Assembly (NCBI GenBank): GCA_000403495.2
Contig: KE159799.1
Location: forward strand, 877,901-941,900
Origin: Lachnospiraceae bacterium 10-1
Lineage (GTDB): Bacteria > Bacillota > Clostridia > Lachnospirales > Lachnospiraceae
Direction of reading: 5' to 3'
DNA: 64,000 nt
A program made the position numbers and the translations under genes. The notes under the pieces are model-generated. The model had not been told where the DNA came from. It saw only the letters and a list, made by a program, of their open reading frames with translations, and ran no database searches. Below, piece after piece: positions 35,888-44,172 of this stretch (position 1 is its first letter; each line of letters opens with the position of its first letter).

Positions 35888-37384
35888 TTATAATGACATA
35901 TCATGCGCCTTTGACCTCTCCTTTCTCTGCTCTGTCGGCGGTATTGCCTGCTCTACACAACGCTTGACGGTTTCAGCTTCAGCAACTTCATCTTTCAGCT
36001 TGCGCATTTCCCGATAAAGGCGGTCTTTCTGTGCGGTTAGGTCTGCAACCTCAGCTTTCCACGCTTTCGGTCTTAGCTTGGTGTCGCTCCCTAAATGCTC
36101 TTTCAGATACCTTTCCGCTCGGTCATACAGTGCAAGTTCGGTGCGGTAGCGTTCCGCATAATCCTCCTGCTTTTTCGGCTTGGTCTGTTTGTATGCCTTG
36201 TGGTAATCCCGATACTGGAGATAGTTTTCCGCTTGGTCTATCAGTTCTTTTCGCTCATGGAGTAGCTTTTCTGTCTGCTTTATCTCGCTGTTGGTATTCC
36301 AGTACCGTTTTTTCATTTTCGATAGCGTTTCCTGCAACTCGGACAGGGTGGAAATGTTATTGACCTGTAAGAAGCTGACCGCCTTTGCAAAGGTTTTCAA
36401 ATCCCGTATTTTCCCGTAACGGCTGTCTGGCTGTCCTGCCTGTTGCATGGCGGTATTCAGCAGTTCAAGGAGTGTGGGCGGCTGTGGGGAATGGATAGGA
36501 ACGGAATGGAATGGATTGATGGATTGGCTGTCTTTTTCTGCCGACTTTTCCTTTACCCATTTTTCCAGTCCGGCAATCCGGCGTTTGACTTCTTTCAACA
36601 GCCTGTTCTGTTCCCTTATCTGACGGTTTTTCTCGCCTTTCTCGGTCACAATGCCCTTGCGCTCCATTTGGGTAGCGGCTACGCCCATGTGTACGGTCGG
36701 TATCTGTTCTATGCCCTGTCGCTCGTAGGAACGGTGGTCTATCCTCTGCGGGATATTCTGCTCCGCAAGGTACTTGTTCGTAACGTCTGCCCATGCCCGC
36801 CGCCACACTTCGGCTTTGCCTTTGTCATTCCAGTCCATAAGGTCAATCTTTCTTACTTTGTAATTCCCGCTTTTTAGTTTTATCCGCTGACCGTTTTTGT
36901 CTAAGATGTATTCCTTTTTTGATTTCGCGCCCCATTCGCCGGACTGTTCCAGTGGTCGCATGGTTAGCATGATGTGGGCGTGCGGGTTTCCGTTGTTCTT
37001 GTCATGGATAGCTATGTCCGCACACATTCCGGCAGACACAAAGTTGTCCTGCACATACTCACGCACAAGCCGTATCTGCTGTTCCCTGTCAAGCTCTCTT
37101 GGGAGTGCGGCTTCAATCTCCCTTGCAAGCTGTGAGTTCTTTGCTTTCTCGATTTTCTCAACGGAGTTCCAAAGGGTGGAACGGTCTGCAAATTCGGGCG
37201 GGGCGTGGGGCGGCAGTAGTATCTCTGTATGCACAATGCCCTTTTTCCTCGTATAGTCATGGGTAATCCCGTCATACTCGTTTGTGATTTTTTCCCCGCT
37301 TCGGTAAGCGGCTGAACCAACCGCTGACAGTTGGCTTTCCGCCCCTCGGCTGAATATATTGATAGTGCAATGGTAAATCGCCAC
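35888..37384 (-). CDS. mobA: MobA/MobL-family relaxase of Ins-B
   Basis: 498 residues from GTG at 37384, with AAAGGAGG eight bases upstream. It opens AIYHCTINIFSRGAESQLSA, and has GIVHTEILLPPHAPPEF and the His motif GNPHAHIMLTMRPLEQ. The C-terminal half is coiled coil. It nicks the oriT at 37,573-37,600, just upstream. Confidence 0.93.
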   Translation of the reverse strand: MAIYHCTINIFSRGAESQLSAVGSAAYRSGEKITNEYDGITHDYTRKKGIVHTEILLPPHAPPEFADRSTLWNSVEKIEKAKNSQLAREIEAALPRELDREQQIRLVREYVQDNFVSAGMCADIAIHDKNNGNPHAHIMLTMRPLEQSGEWGAKSKKEYILDKNGQRIKLKSGNYKVRKIDLMDWNDKGKAEVWRRAWADVTNKYLAEQNIPQRIDHRSYERQGIEQIPTVHMGVAATQMERKGIVTEKGEKNRQIREQNRLLKEVKRRIAGLEKWVKEKSAEKDSQSINPFHSVPIHSPQPPTLLELLNTAMQQAGQPDSRYGKIRDLKTFAKAVSFLQVNNISTLSELQETLSKMKKRYWNTNSEIKQTEKLLHERKELIDQAENYLQYRDYHKAYKQTKPKKQEDYAERYRTELALYDRAERYLKEHLGSDTKLRPKAWKAEVADLTAQKDRLYREMRKLKDEVAEAETVKRCVEQAIPPTEQRKERSKAHDMSL

Positions 37385-37418
37385 GCTTTCAGCCTCCTTT
37401 CGGGTGGCACATTTTAAA

Positions 37419-37600
37419 CTTTGTGGACAGGCACGCCCCGCACTTTGGGGTGTGCCTGTACGCAAAGTACACTAAGGGGTAGGGCGGTACGCCCGTAGGG
37501 GAATAGTCGTTTCCCCTGTTGGCTGTCGCAAGACAGACAATGCCCTCTGCAAGAGCCCTCGGAGAGCGCACGCACCGGAACGGTGTATAAGTGCGCCCTT
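37419..37600 (+). other. oriT: oriT region of Ins-B, RSF1010/MobQ-like
   Basis: CACCG-GAA-CGGTG (37,573-37,585) is followed by TATAAGTGCGCCCTT; TAAGTGCGCCCT is the RSF1010-type nic sequence. A long stem (37,419-37,469) with ACAGGCACGCCCC and GGGGTGTGCCTGT arms lies between it and the relaxase gene and may be part of the relaxosome or a leading-strand structure. Confidence 0.82.
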
Positions 37601-37618
37601 GTCTGAAACAAGGGAGAT

Positions 37619-37891
37619 TTAATTCTCCCCCTTTGGCTTTTGCGTCCGGCGTAAAAATTCCTGCGCCTGTGGTGTCTGCAAAGCGGTTTCAAGCAAGCCT
37701 TTTATCTGCTCGTTTGTGTACTGTTCCGGCTGTTCCAACAGGCTTTCCAGTATCGCCCCACGCTCTACAAGGCGGTGCGTCCTTATCTTGCGTTCCTCGC
37801 TCTTTTTCTGGTTGAGCAGTTTTTTCTTCCTGTTCTGCAACTGCCGTATTTCTTCCTCTGCTTTTGCAATCTGCTCGTTGATGTTCCCCAT
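37619..37891 (-). CDS. DUF3847 protein of Ins-B
   Basis: 90 residues: coiled coil EEEIRQLQNRKKKLLNQKKS, then the core THRLVERGAILESLLEQ. It lies beside oriT as in Ins-A and Ins-C. Confidence 0.82.
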   Translation of the reverse strand: MGNINEQIAKAEEEIRQLQNRKKKLLNQKKSEERKIRTHRLVERGAILESLLEQPEQYTNEQIKGLLETALQTPQAQEFLRRTQKPKGEN

Positions 37892-37942
37892 GCGTTCCCT
37901 CCTTTCTGTGCTGTGGCTGTTTGTAGGATATTTGTGTAAAAG

Positions 37943-37977
37943 AAAAAGACATCTTCTAGTTTGAAAATGTCTTTTTC
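37943..37977 (-). terminator. Rho-independent terminator
   Basis: AAAAAGACATCTTC and GAAAATGTCTTTTT pair around a short loop with A and T tails, downstream of the 95-residue gene. Confidence 0.78.
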
Positions 37978-38005
37978 AGATACGCAACTATTCAATTTTT
38001 GGTGG

Positions 38006-38293
38006 TTAGATTTTATTCACTTCCGACATAAGCCGTATGCCGTCATGCAATCCTAATTTGTAAGCAACCTTTCCGTATGCCGCCCCGTTTGCATTTATGG
38101 CAGTAAATACTTTATCAACAATACGTTTTTGCTTCCTATCCAGTCCGGCTTTTTCCAGTTCACTATATGCCATGTTCTGCTCTTTCAGCGTGGCGCGGTA
38201 ATAGCTGTCTATTTTTGCGGCTCTGTCTAAGGCTTTAATCGTCCTTATCCTTGCAAGTAATTCTAACAAACTCTTTGTATTTGTTTTTCTCAT
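38006..38293 (-). CDS. Helical hypothetical protein, DUF6809-like pattern
   Basis: 95 residues, all helical. The C-terminal AAYGKVAYKLGLHDGIRLMS resembles the ending of the DUF6809 proteins of Ins-C (FRLGIGLILEIL). Relationship is suggested by pattern only. Confidence 0.55.
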   Translation of the reverse strand: MRKTNTKSLLELLARIRTIKALDRAAKIDSYYRATLKEQNMAYSELEKAGLDRKQKRIVDKVFTAINANGAAYGKVAYKLGLHDGIRLMSEVNKI

Positions 38294-38319
38294 GTTTGTA
38301 CTCCCTTTGCAAAATCCTG

Positions 38320-38706
38320 TTAAAGTTCCACAAGCAAATTGTCAACTCCCGTCTTTTCAGCAAAATAAAATCGTTTGTCTAAAAGTTCTTTTCGCTTTTC
38401 TTCCGGCAGACATTTTAGTATGTCGTCATAATCCATATCCGCCATAGGTGTGTCTGATGACAGATTGATAAGCTGTGTATGTAACCATTCGTCCCAAAGG
38501 TCATCAAACAGACTTTTGCTGTTATAATAGCTGTCCATAGTATCAAAGCCAAAAGGGAACTTAAAATATTGCAATTTAACAAAACCGTATTTACCGGCAT
38601 TAAGGATAATTAACCCCTCATTGTCGAACAGTTCAGAAAATGTGTCTGCGACCTTTTGACAGTTTATTATTTCCTCGTCTGTAATATATGTTTTGGCTTT
38701 ATCCAT
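38320..38706 (-). CDS. Hypothetical protein
   Basis: 128 residues from ATG at 38706. Acidic, with a mixed alpha/beta start (ITDEEIINCQKVADTFSELF) and a helical end. No family recognised. It overlaps the 64-residue gene upstream by 8 bp. Confidence 0.6.
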   Translation of the reverse strand: MDKAKTYITDEEIINCQKVADTFSELFDNEGLIILNAGKYGFVKLQYFKFPFGFDTMDSYYNSKSLFDDLWDEWLHTQLINLSSDTPMADMDYDDILKCLPEEKRKELLDKRFYFAEKTGVDNLLVEL

Positions 38707-38893
38707 AGTTCCTCCCATAATCTTCTACCTTGCGGCACTCGACTTCAAATATATTTCCGTCTTGAAGCAAAACTGTGAATATGCCTTTTTTATCATTTGT
38801 TTCAATGTCCCTTATTCCTATCTCATCTGCGTCGTTCAGTAAATCAAAAACTTTATCTTTGAGGTAATCAAGTTTTTTGTTCCTCGTTTTCAT
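38699..38893 (-). CDS. Hypothetical protein
   Basis: 64 residues. A helix (LDYLKDKVFDLLNDADEIGI) is followed by three strands ending in NIFEVECRKVEDYG. First gene of the minus-strand operon opposite the XRE gene. No family recognised. Confidence 0.58.
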   Translation of the reverse strand: MKTRNKKLDYLKDKVFDLLNDADEIGIRDIETNDKKGIFTVLLQDGNIFEVECRKVEDYGRNYG

Positions 38894-38930
38894 TCTTCTC
38901 CTTTCTTTGAAAACATATGTTTCTATTACT

Positions 38931-38968
38931 AGTATTATAATACTTGTTGCAGATTACAAAAACACTAT
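38931..38968 (+). promoter_or_regulatory. Divergent promoter/operator with palindrome AGTATTATAATACT
   Basis: The 14-bp palindrome at 38,931-38,944 includes a TATAAT-like -10. A related block AGTGTTCTAATACT with the same flanks (ATGTTTCT before, TTGTT..GATTACCAA after) precedes the second XRE gene at 39,322-39,335. Probable autoregulatory operator. Confidence 0.6.
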
Positions 38969-39031
38969 AACAAGTTTAAAATAGAATTGCAAGAAAAACA
39001 GATTTTAATTTATCGACAGGAGATGACAAAA

Positions 39032-39280
39032 ATGGACAAACTGGATAAAGAATATGGACAGTTAAAAATACGTTTGTCTGAACTGATAAAGGACAGAGGA
39101 CTTAACAGAAATCAAGTGTCTATCAAGGCGGCAATGAACTGGAAACAAGTAGATAGATATTGTGACAACGATATTTCCCGCCTTGACATATTTGTTTTAT
39201 GCAAACTATGTACAGCTTTAGAGTGTAATATCCAAGACTTATTATTATTTATTCCTGCTGATAATAAGCCGGACGGATAG
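39032..39280 (+). CDS. XRE regulator 1 of tandem pair
   Basis: 82 residues from ATG at 39032 with AGGAG nine bases upstream. The HTH is the Cro-like YdaS/HTH_26 form: IRLSELIKDRGLNRNQVSIK, then MNWKQVDRYCDND and VLCKLCTALECNIQDLL. Closely related to the next gene, so a local duplication. Confidence 0.83.
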   Translation: MDKLDKEYGQLKIRLSELIKDRGLNRNQVSIKAAMNWKQVDRYCDNDISRLDIFVLCKLCTALECNIQDLLLFIPADNKPDG

Positions 39281-39419
39281 GGCATTTACACGCCCAAGAA
39301 AAAACGTATGTTTCTGCATTTAGTGTTCTAATACTTGTTTAGGATTACCAAGACTCTACAACAAATATAGAATTAAATTGTTTAAAACCTACAAGAATAC
39401 TAATTGCAGAGGTGGAAAA

Positions 39420-39650
39420 GTGGAAGATAATTATGGTCACATGGAAATCCGGCTGAATGAATTGCTAAAGGAAAAAGGGTTGAGTAAAAATAAGCTGTCG
39501 CACAAGGCAGAAATGAACTGGAAACAGATTGATAATTACTGTACCAACAGCATTACTCGCTTAGATGTATTTGTTTTATGCAAACTCTGTACTGTCTTGG
39601 AGTGTGGCATAGAAGATTTGCTTGTTTTCTATCCACCCGAAAAGCAGTAA
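39420..39650 (+). CDS. XRE regulator 2 of tandem pair
   Basis: 76 residues from GTG at 39420 behind AGGTGG. IRLNELLKEKGLSKNKLSHK, MNWKQIDNYC and VLCKLCTVLECGIEDLLVF line up with the previous protein. Both have their own similar operator, so they may cross-regulate. Confidence 0.82.
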   Translation: MEDNYGHMEIRLNELLKEKGLSKNKLSHKAEMNWKQIDNYCTNSITRLDVFVLCKLCTVLECGIEDLLVFYPPEKQ

Positions 39651-39757
39651 ATTTTATTTATCAAATCCATTCAGCAGATTCAAAGTCTGGGATTCTGTTA
39701 TGTTTTTTAACTGCATTCCCAGACTTTCATTCTGCATTATCCCCGCTTTTTTCTGAA

Positions 39758-39825
39758 TTTCGATTATCGCAATTCAAGAGTTTCGATTTTCGCAATTCAA
39801 GAATTTCGATTTTCGCAATCTAATA
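39758..39825. repeat. Three 23-bp iterons downstream of the short repA
   Basis: TTTCGATTWTCGCAAT copies start at 39,758, 39,781 and 39,804, an exact 23-bp period. In the two full-length repA genes the iterons are inside the coding region; here they are 78 bp past the stop, as if repA had been cut short. Between 39,651 and 39,902 no gene is seen. Confidence 0.75.
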
Positions 39826-39902
39826 ATACTGATATTATTCAGACTGATTATAGTCATACTTATCATATCAATCAATCCTTTCCCTTCCTTTCCTTCCCCT
39901 CC

Positions 39903-40268
39903 CTAGTCGGTGTCGGTGGCAAAGTTCTTGACGTAGATAATGTTTGGTTTTCCCATTCCCTGTCTTACGCTCTCGATTAGTCCTATTCCTTTTGCGCTGT
40001 CAAGTTCCGCAAGCAGTCTGACCGCCTTGCCGCTTGCACAACGGAAACGCCCCTGTATCTCGCCAATCGTGAAGTAGAGGTATATGCGCCCCTGTTCATC
40101 AATCCACCCGTTTTTCAGTGACAGTTCCATGCGGTCAATCAGCATACCATAGAGCAGTTTTGCGTCTGTGGAAAGCGTCTGAAAGCGGCTGTCGGTAAAC
40201 AGCAGCTTCGGTATGCGGTAAAAGGCGTGCTGTTCGCCCTGTTTCCCGTAGAAGTAATCAAACGGCAT
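39903..40268 (-). CDS. repA: RepA-type initiator of Ins-B, winged-helix domain only
   Basis: 121 residues. The sequence (FYRIPKLLFTDSRFQTLSTD, then AKLLYGMLIDRMELSLKNGW and GKPNIIYVKNF) closely follows the N-terminal domain of the ICE RepA. It stops soon after IIYVKNF where the ICE protein continues for about 190 residues. It may still bind the iterons downstream. Confidence 0.85.
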   Translation of the reverse strand: MPFDYFYGKQGEQHAFYRIPKLLFTDSRFQTLSTDAKLLYGMLIDRMELSLKNGWIDEQGRIYLYFTIGEIQGRFRCASGKAVRLLAELDSAKGIGLIESVRQGMGKPNIIYVKNFATDTD

Positions 40269-40415
40269 TTTCCCTTTCTCCTTTCCCTGTTTGAGTAGCG
40301 TTTTCCTGCCGTTCCCATGTGCGGGTAAAGAAGAATACCCTTTTGCGGTTCGGCTCTGCGTTTCCCCTGTTGGGATAGCAGATTTAAAGGCTGAAACGCC
40401 CGTATCGGCACAACC

Positions 40416-40691
40416 TTACCCCGTACCATGCAGACGCTTTGTAGCCTGTGCTTTCTGTTCCTCGGTCAAGGTCACTGTGCGCTCTTTGGTTCGTATGCTG
40501 ACAAAGTTCCTCGGCATGGCGTAGGTCTTTCCGGCGGCGGTCTGCGCTATGCACTGGAAGTCCTGCGGGTTCTTTTCCACAAGTTTATCCATTTTCCTTA
40601 TCCACGCCGGATAGGACGTGTAGAGGGTGGCGGTGGTTTCATCAGCGCAAAAGCTGATATGCACTTCCTGTTCGCATTTTAACAGTTTCAT
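40416..40691 (-). CDS. Conserved hypothetical protein
   Basis: 91 residues from ATG at 40691. Beta-rich start (VHISFCADETTATLYTSYPA), then a helix and AMPRNFVSIRTKERTVTL. The form is widespread in such elements but has no known role. It lies between the recombinase and repA. Confidence 0.6.
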   Translation of the reverse strand: MKLLKCEQEVHISFCADETTATLYTSYPAWIRKMDKLVEKNPQDFQCIAQTAAGKTYAMPRNFVSIRTKERTVTLTEEQKAQATKRLHGTG

Positions 40692-40745
40692 GGTCTTGGT
40701 GTCCTCCTTTCCTGTGGGTTCTGTGCTTCGTTTTCCCTGTTCGGT

Positions 40746-40787
40746 TAGGAAAAACGAAAAGACCGCAACAAACGCCGCAGTCTTTCC
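40746..40787 (-). terminator. Terminator after the Ins-B recombinase
   Basis: Minus strand AAAGACTGC, 10-nt loop, GCGGTCTTT, then TCGTTTTT; 20 bp past the recombinase stop. Confidence 0.68.
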
Positions 40788-40808
40788 CACTCAATGATAT
40801 TCTGTTGT

Positions 40809-42578
40809 CTAAATCGCTTCTCGGAGTGCGGCTTCTGCCTTTAATCTTGCCCTGCGCTCCTTGTCATACTGTTTCTTGCGTTCTTTCCTTGCCTTTTCCT
40901 TTTCCTGCTCGATTTTTTCCCAATCGACAGGCTCGCTTACATTTGGCAGTCCGATTTTGCCGATAAAGTTGAAATGTATCTCAATTTCCTGTGTCCTGTG
41001 GCTTCTTTTTTCCCCGTACACTGGCTCATGTATTAGCACTCTGTCTATAAATTCGTTCAGCATGGGGGTTGTGATTTCGTCAAACTCACTGTATTTCTTC
41101 ACAAGCCGCATGAATTTGTCTGTCCTTATCTCGTTTTCCTTGCCCTGTGCTATGATGTTGTCAAGTTCTTCCGTCCTCGCTTCAAGGGTGCTTAATTCGC
41201 TGTCATAGTCCGCAAGAAGCCTTGTAAAGTGCCTGTCGGGTATCTTCCCCGTTGCGTTGCCCTCGTACAGTTTCTTGATGAGGTCGTTAAGTTCGTCAAT
41301 CCGTTTTGCGGCGGTGCGTTTCTCATTCCGGCTGTCTGTTATGATGCGCTCGCTTTCCTTGTCGTCCATTTCACGCACTGTATTGAGAAATTCTTCCTCA
41401 TGCTCCAGCGCAAAGCCGCATACCTCACGAATGGAAACAGCGATAAGGCTCTCAACTGCCGACACTTTCACGCTGTGGGCGGTGCATTGCCTGTGTATGT
41501 TGCGGTAGTTGCCGCAGGTATAAAGATTGTCGCTGTCGTAGATTTTTCCGTTCGCCCTGTGCTGTGACTGTGGGCTTCGGTAGTACATTCTGTGTCCGCA
41601 GTCGGCGCAGTAAAGCAGTCCTGTTAGACGGTTCGTATATGTGCCGTTTGGCACTTCCTTACGGATTGTCTTTCTCGCTTTCTGTGCGGTATTCCATGTT
41701 TCCTCGTCAATGATTGCTTCGTGGGTGTTGGGGAATATCATCAGTTCTTCGGGTTTCGCCTTACGCCTTTTCTTGGTCTTAAAACTTTCAAGGACGGTCT
41801 TTCCCAAAACAGTGTGCCCCATGTATTCCTGCTTTTCCAGTATGTAGCATACGGCGGTGTTAGACCATGTGTAAGGACTTGTAAAACTTTTGCTATGGTT
41901 GTTTTCGGGGCAATGCTCGGCGGCATAGGCTGACGGGATAAGGACACGCTCGTCTGTCAACTGCCTTGCAATCGCTGACACACCCACGCCCTCAATCACA
42001 AGCCGGTATATCCGGCGCACTACCTCGGCGGGTTCGGGGTCAATGATTAGGTGCTGCTTATCCTGCGGGTCACGCAGATAACCATAGGGAACGCTTGGGG
42101 AAACACGTTTCCCCTCCTGCATTTTGGCTTTGAAGATTGCCCGTATCTTTTGGCTTGTGTCCTTTGCGTACCATTCGTTCATAATGTTTAGGAACGGCGT
42201 AAAATCGTTGTCGCCCATTGTTTCGCTGTCTACGCCGTTGTTTACCGCTATGAAGCGCACACCCTTTTCGGGGAACATGATGTCTGTGTAAAAGCCGACT
42301 TTTAAGTAATTCCTGCCTAGCCTGCTCATGTCCTTTACAATCACTGTGCTTACATTGCCCGCTTCAACCTCGGCTATCAGTTTTTGAAAACCCTCACGCT
42401 CAAAAGTAGTGCCGGATATGCCGTCATCAGTAAAATGCCGGATATTGGAAAAACCCTGTCTTTTTGCGTATTCCTCTAAATACTGTTTTTGGTTTATGAT
42501 ACTGTTGCTTTCGCCCTGTTGTTCATCATCTCGTGACAGTCTTTCGTAGAGGGCGGTAATCTTTGCGCTGTTCGTCAT
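40809..42578 (-). CDS. Large serine recombinase of Ins-B
   Basis: 589 residues from ATG at 42578 with GGAGG nine bases upstream. Ser15 in LYERLSRDDEQQGESNSI is the nucleophile. KDMSRLGRNYLKVG, the zinc ribbon CADCGHRMYYRS and a charged C-terminal tail are present. Its start is about 100 bp from the right end of Ins-B, beside the inverted repeat, so it is probably the integrase/excisionase of this element. Confidence 0.94.
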   Translation of the reverse strand: MTNSAKITALYERLSRDDEQQGESNSIINQKQYLEEYAKRQGFSNIRHFTDDGISGTTFEREGFQKLIAEVEAGNVSTVIVKDMSRLGRNYLKVGFYTDIMFPEKGVRFIAVNNGVDSETMGDNDFTPFLNIMNEWYAKDTSQKIRAIFKAKMQEGKRVSPSVPYGYLRDPQDKQHLIIDPEPAEVVRRIYRLVIEGVGVSAIARQLTDERVLIPSAYAAEHCPENNHSKSFTSPYTWSNTAVCYILEKQEYMGHTVLGKTVLESFKTKKRRKAKPEELMIFPNTHEAIIDEETWNTAQKARKTIRKEVPNGTYTNRLTGLLYCADCGHRMYYRSPQSQHRANGKIYDSDNLYTCGNYRNIHRQCTAHSVKVSAVESLIAVSIREVCGFALEHEEEFLNTVREMDDKESERIITDSRNEKRTAAKRIDELNDLIKKLYEGNATGKIPDRHFTRLLADYDSELSTLEARTEELDNIIAQGKENEIRTDKFMRLVKKYSEFDEITTPMLNEFIDRVLIHEPVYGEKRSHRTQEIEIHFNFIGKIGLPNVSEPVDWEKIEQEKEKARKERKKQYDKERRARLKAEAALREAI

Positions 42579-42681
42579 TGTAAATTCCTCCATTTCTCGC
42601 TATAATAAAGCTGATTTCAGCTTGGGGAAAAGGTGGTCTTTTCAAAAACTCACACTTTTTCCGTCCTCTTTAAATATACCC

Positions 42682-42903
42682 CTTTGGGTCCGTGACAACA
42701 TAACTTGCGTTCATCTGCATTAAATTGGGCTTAACGTGGAAGCGTGTCTTGCCGGAGCCGGAACCGCCGATAATCAGCACGTTCTTGTTGATGTTGTATT
42801 TTGGTATCTTATTCCTCCCAAGCATGATCCGCTCCGTCTGAGTCAGGAGGATATTGCTGTCAAACTTCGGGTCAATAAAAGGCTTGATGTCCTCCTGCGT
42901 CCC
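42682..42903 (-). pseudogene. virD4: VirD4 coupling protein, Walker A piece (2 of 3)
   Basis: 74 codons with no start or stop of its own. It reads GTQEDIKPFIDPKFD, then the Walker A region VLIIGGSGSGKTRFHVKPN and ASYVVTDPK. It continues N-terminally from ARW at 48,857 and C-terminally into GTVVLECGKML at 33,790. The Walker A motif is now separated from Walker B by Ins-B. Confidence 0.94.
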
Positions 42904-43291
42904 CCATGAAGCGTTTTGTCAAGTGCTTTTTTGAGTTATTGACGGAAAACTTTTCGGCATGGTGGGAAACGGGAGCAGAAAAAGGGGCGTAAAACGCGCC
43001 TGTGGACGGTTAGAAGCCGTTTTCGGGGATAGGCAGTATAAAACCCTTACCCTATGGATTTTCGCGTCTACAACGCCTTAAAAATCAAGCCTTTTCAAAC
43101 CCTATTGCGTAACATTCCATTCTGTTCTTTGGGAGAGGTCGGGGGCACGGGGGCAGAGCCACCGCATAACCTACGAATAGCCGCCGAAGTAGTGCAGACG
43201 GTTTTGCCGTTAGAATGAAGCGGACGAAAGCGGGGGGCAGGGTTGTAAAATCCTGTTCCCCGTTTTCGGCGGCGAAATGGCAACGGCAAAA

Positions 43292-43374
43292 ATCCAACTT
43301 GTCAATGGTTCAAGGGTGGAGATTTTTTCGCGTACTTTGCGGAAAAATACTACCCGCCCATTGACAAGTTGGAT
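43292..43374. repeat. Long two-part hairpin with perfect 17-bp outer arms
   Basis: ATCCAACTTGTCAATGG (43,292-43,308) is exactly complementary to 43,358-43,374. The loop itself folds again: GGGTGGAGATTTTTTCGCG pairs imperfectly with TTGCGGAAAAATACTACCC. The rest of 42,907-43,390 shows no gene. A single-strand replication origin, or a site used after conjugative entry, is possible. Confidence 0.7.
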
Positions 43375-43387
43375 AGGCGAAACGGAC

Positions 43388-43421
43388 AAAAAAAGGACTA
43401 CCATGTGGCAATCCCTTTTTC
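43388..43421 (-). terminator. Terminator after the DUF6809 pair
   Basis: On the minus strand GGGATTGCCACATGGTAGTCC followed by seven T, directly after the stop at 43,429. Confidence 0.72.
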
Positions 43422-43428
43422 GTGTCTG

Positions 43429-43716
43429 TTATTCTTTGGTATCTATTGGCGAGGTATTGAGAATTTCAAGAATAAGTCCTATACCGAGTCGGAAACCATA
43501 CGCAAAATTTTCAAAAGCATAAACTGCTGACCTATCCAGTTCCATATCCCCTAAATCTTCAAAACGTTTCCCGTCATCAGAGGAAAGTATCGAATTAAAG
43601 TATATCTTTTCATCGCTGATTTTTTGTTGCAACTCCTTATACTCTGGTGTTCTGACAACGATATTTTCAGCCGGATAAATCTTACCGCGGTAAAGCTGTT
43701 CCAGAAGTGTACTCAT
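43429..43716 (-). CDS. DUF6809 protein 2
   Basis: 95 helical residues: LEQLYRGKIYPAENIV at the front and YAFENFAYGFRLGIGLILEI at the end. It overlaps its paralogue by 4 bp. Function unknown. Confidence 0.75.
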   Translation of the reverse strand: MSTLLEQLYRGKIYPAENIVVRTPEYKELQQKISDEKIYFNSILSSDDGKRFEDLGDMELDRSAVYAFENFAYGFRLGIGLILEILNTSPIDTKE

Positions 43717-44018
43717 TCATTTGCCCCCTGACTGAGAATAAATTCATCTTCACCAGCGGCGAATACCTCAAACAGCATTAAAACGGCTATACGAAAGCCC
43801 CGTTTGAATACGTCCAACTGATAAAGGTGGTTTTCATCTGCCTGCGCGTCACGAAACTGCTCAAATAATTTCTTTTCCTCGTCATTCAGTTTTGCGGCAA
43901 GTTCTTCAGCGGTTTTATACATGGTGTCAATCGCTTTTCTATACTCGCGGCTTCCCTTGTATGTTGTAGGGTTGACACACAATTCATCATCTGCAAATGC
44001 GTCTAAAATTTTTCCCAT
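43713..44018 (-). CDS. DUF6809 protein 1
   Basis: 101 helical residues. NPTTYKGSREYRKAIDTMYK and VFKRGFRIAVLMLFEVFAAG match its partner. The two are coupled by an ATGA overlap. Their message leader (upstream to about 44,160) is complementary to the candidate RNA on the plus strand. Confidence 0.75.
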   Translation of the reverse strand: MGKILDAFADDELCVNPTTYKGSREYRKAIDTMYKTAEELAAKLNDEEKKLFEQFRDAQADENHLYQLDVFKRGFRIAVLMLFEVFAAGEDEFILSQGANE

Positions 44019-44054
44019 TCACACTCCGTCCTTTCTATGAAGTTCCGATATTGC

Positions 44055-44083
44055 TTGAAAGAGAAGCCGACGCATGGTATAAT
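44055..44083 (+). promoter_or_regulatory. Consensus sigma-A promoter for a small antisense transcript
   Basis: TTGAAA, a 17-bp spacer and TATAAT, pointing to the right where no gene starts. Confidence 0.75.
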
Positions 44084-44089
44084 ATTTAC

Positions 44090-44172
44090 GTCGCTCTTGC
44101 TTTCGGGCAATAGTCGGCTAGGGAAGTGGCGTGTATCTTTGGTAGGAGAGCGCCGCTTCCTTTCATTTTTTA
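44090..44172 (+). ncRNA. Candidate ~80-nt antisense RNA
   Basis: Transcription from the promoter at 44,055-44,083 would start near 44,090 and end at a strong terminator: GGAAGTGGCG (44,122-44,131), CGCCGCTTCC (44,151-44,160), then TTTCATTTTTT. The RNA is complementary to the leader of the DUF6809 message and the 3' end of the RHH gene. No ORF is inside. Plasmid-like countertranscripts have this layout. Confidence 0.65.

Larger units (their letters stand above)
33791..42681. mobile_element. Ins-B: ~8.9-kb mobilizable element in virD4
   Basis: Ends are fixed by the virD4 reading frame: AAGGG|GTAT on the right and TAAAGG|CACC on the left (minus strand), sharing GG. AAAAAGTGTGA lies 25 bp inside the left end (33,816-33,826) and in inverted orientation 21 bp inside the right end (42,650-42,660); these are likely recombinase binding sites. 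Contents: TnpW, secreted-protein pair, MobA/MobL with oriT, DUF3847, XRE pair, RepA with iterons and recombinase. Confidence 0.9.

Noticed and set aside
38320..38893. Toxin-antitoxin pair
   Set aside because: The two overlapping small genes have no motif of known toxin or antitoxin families; kept as hypothetical proteins.
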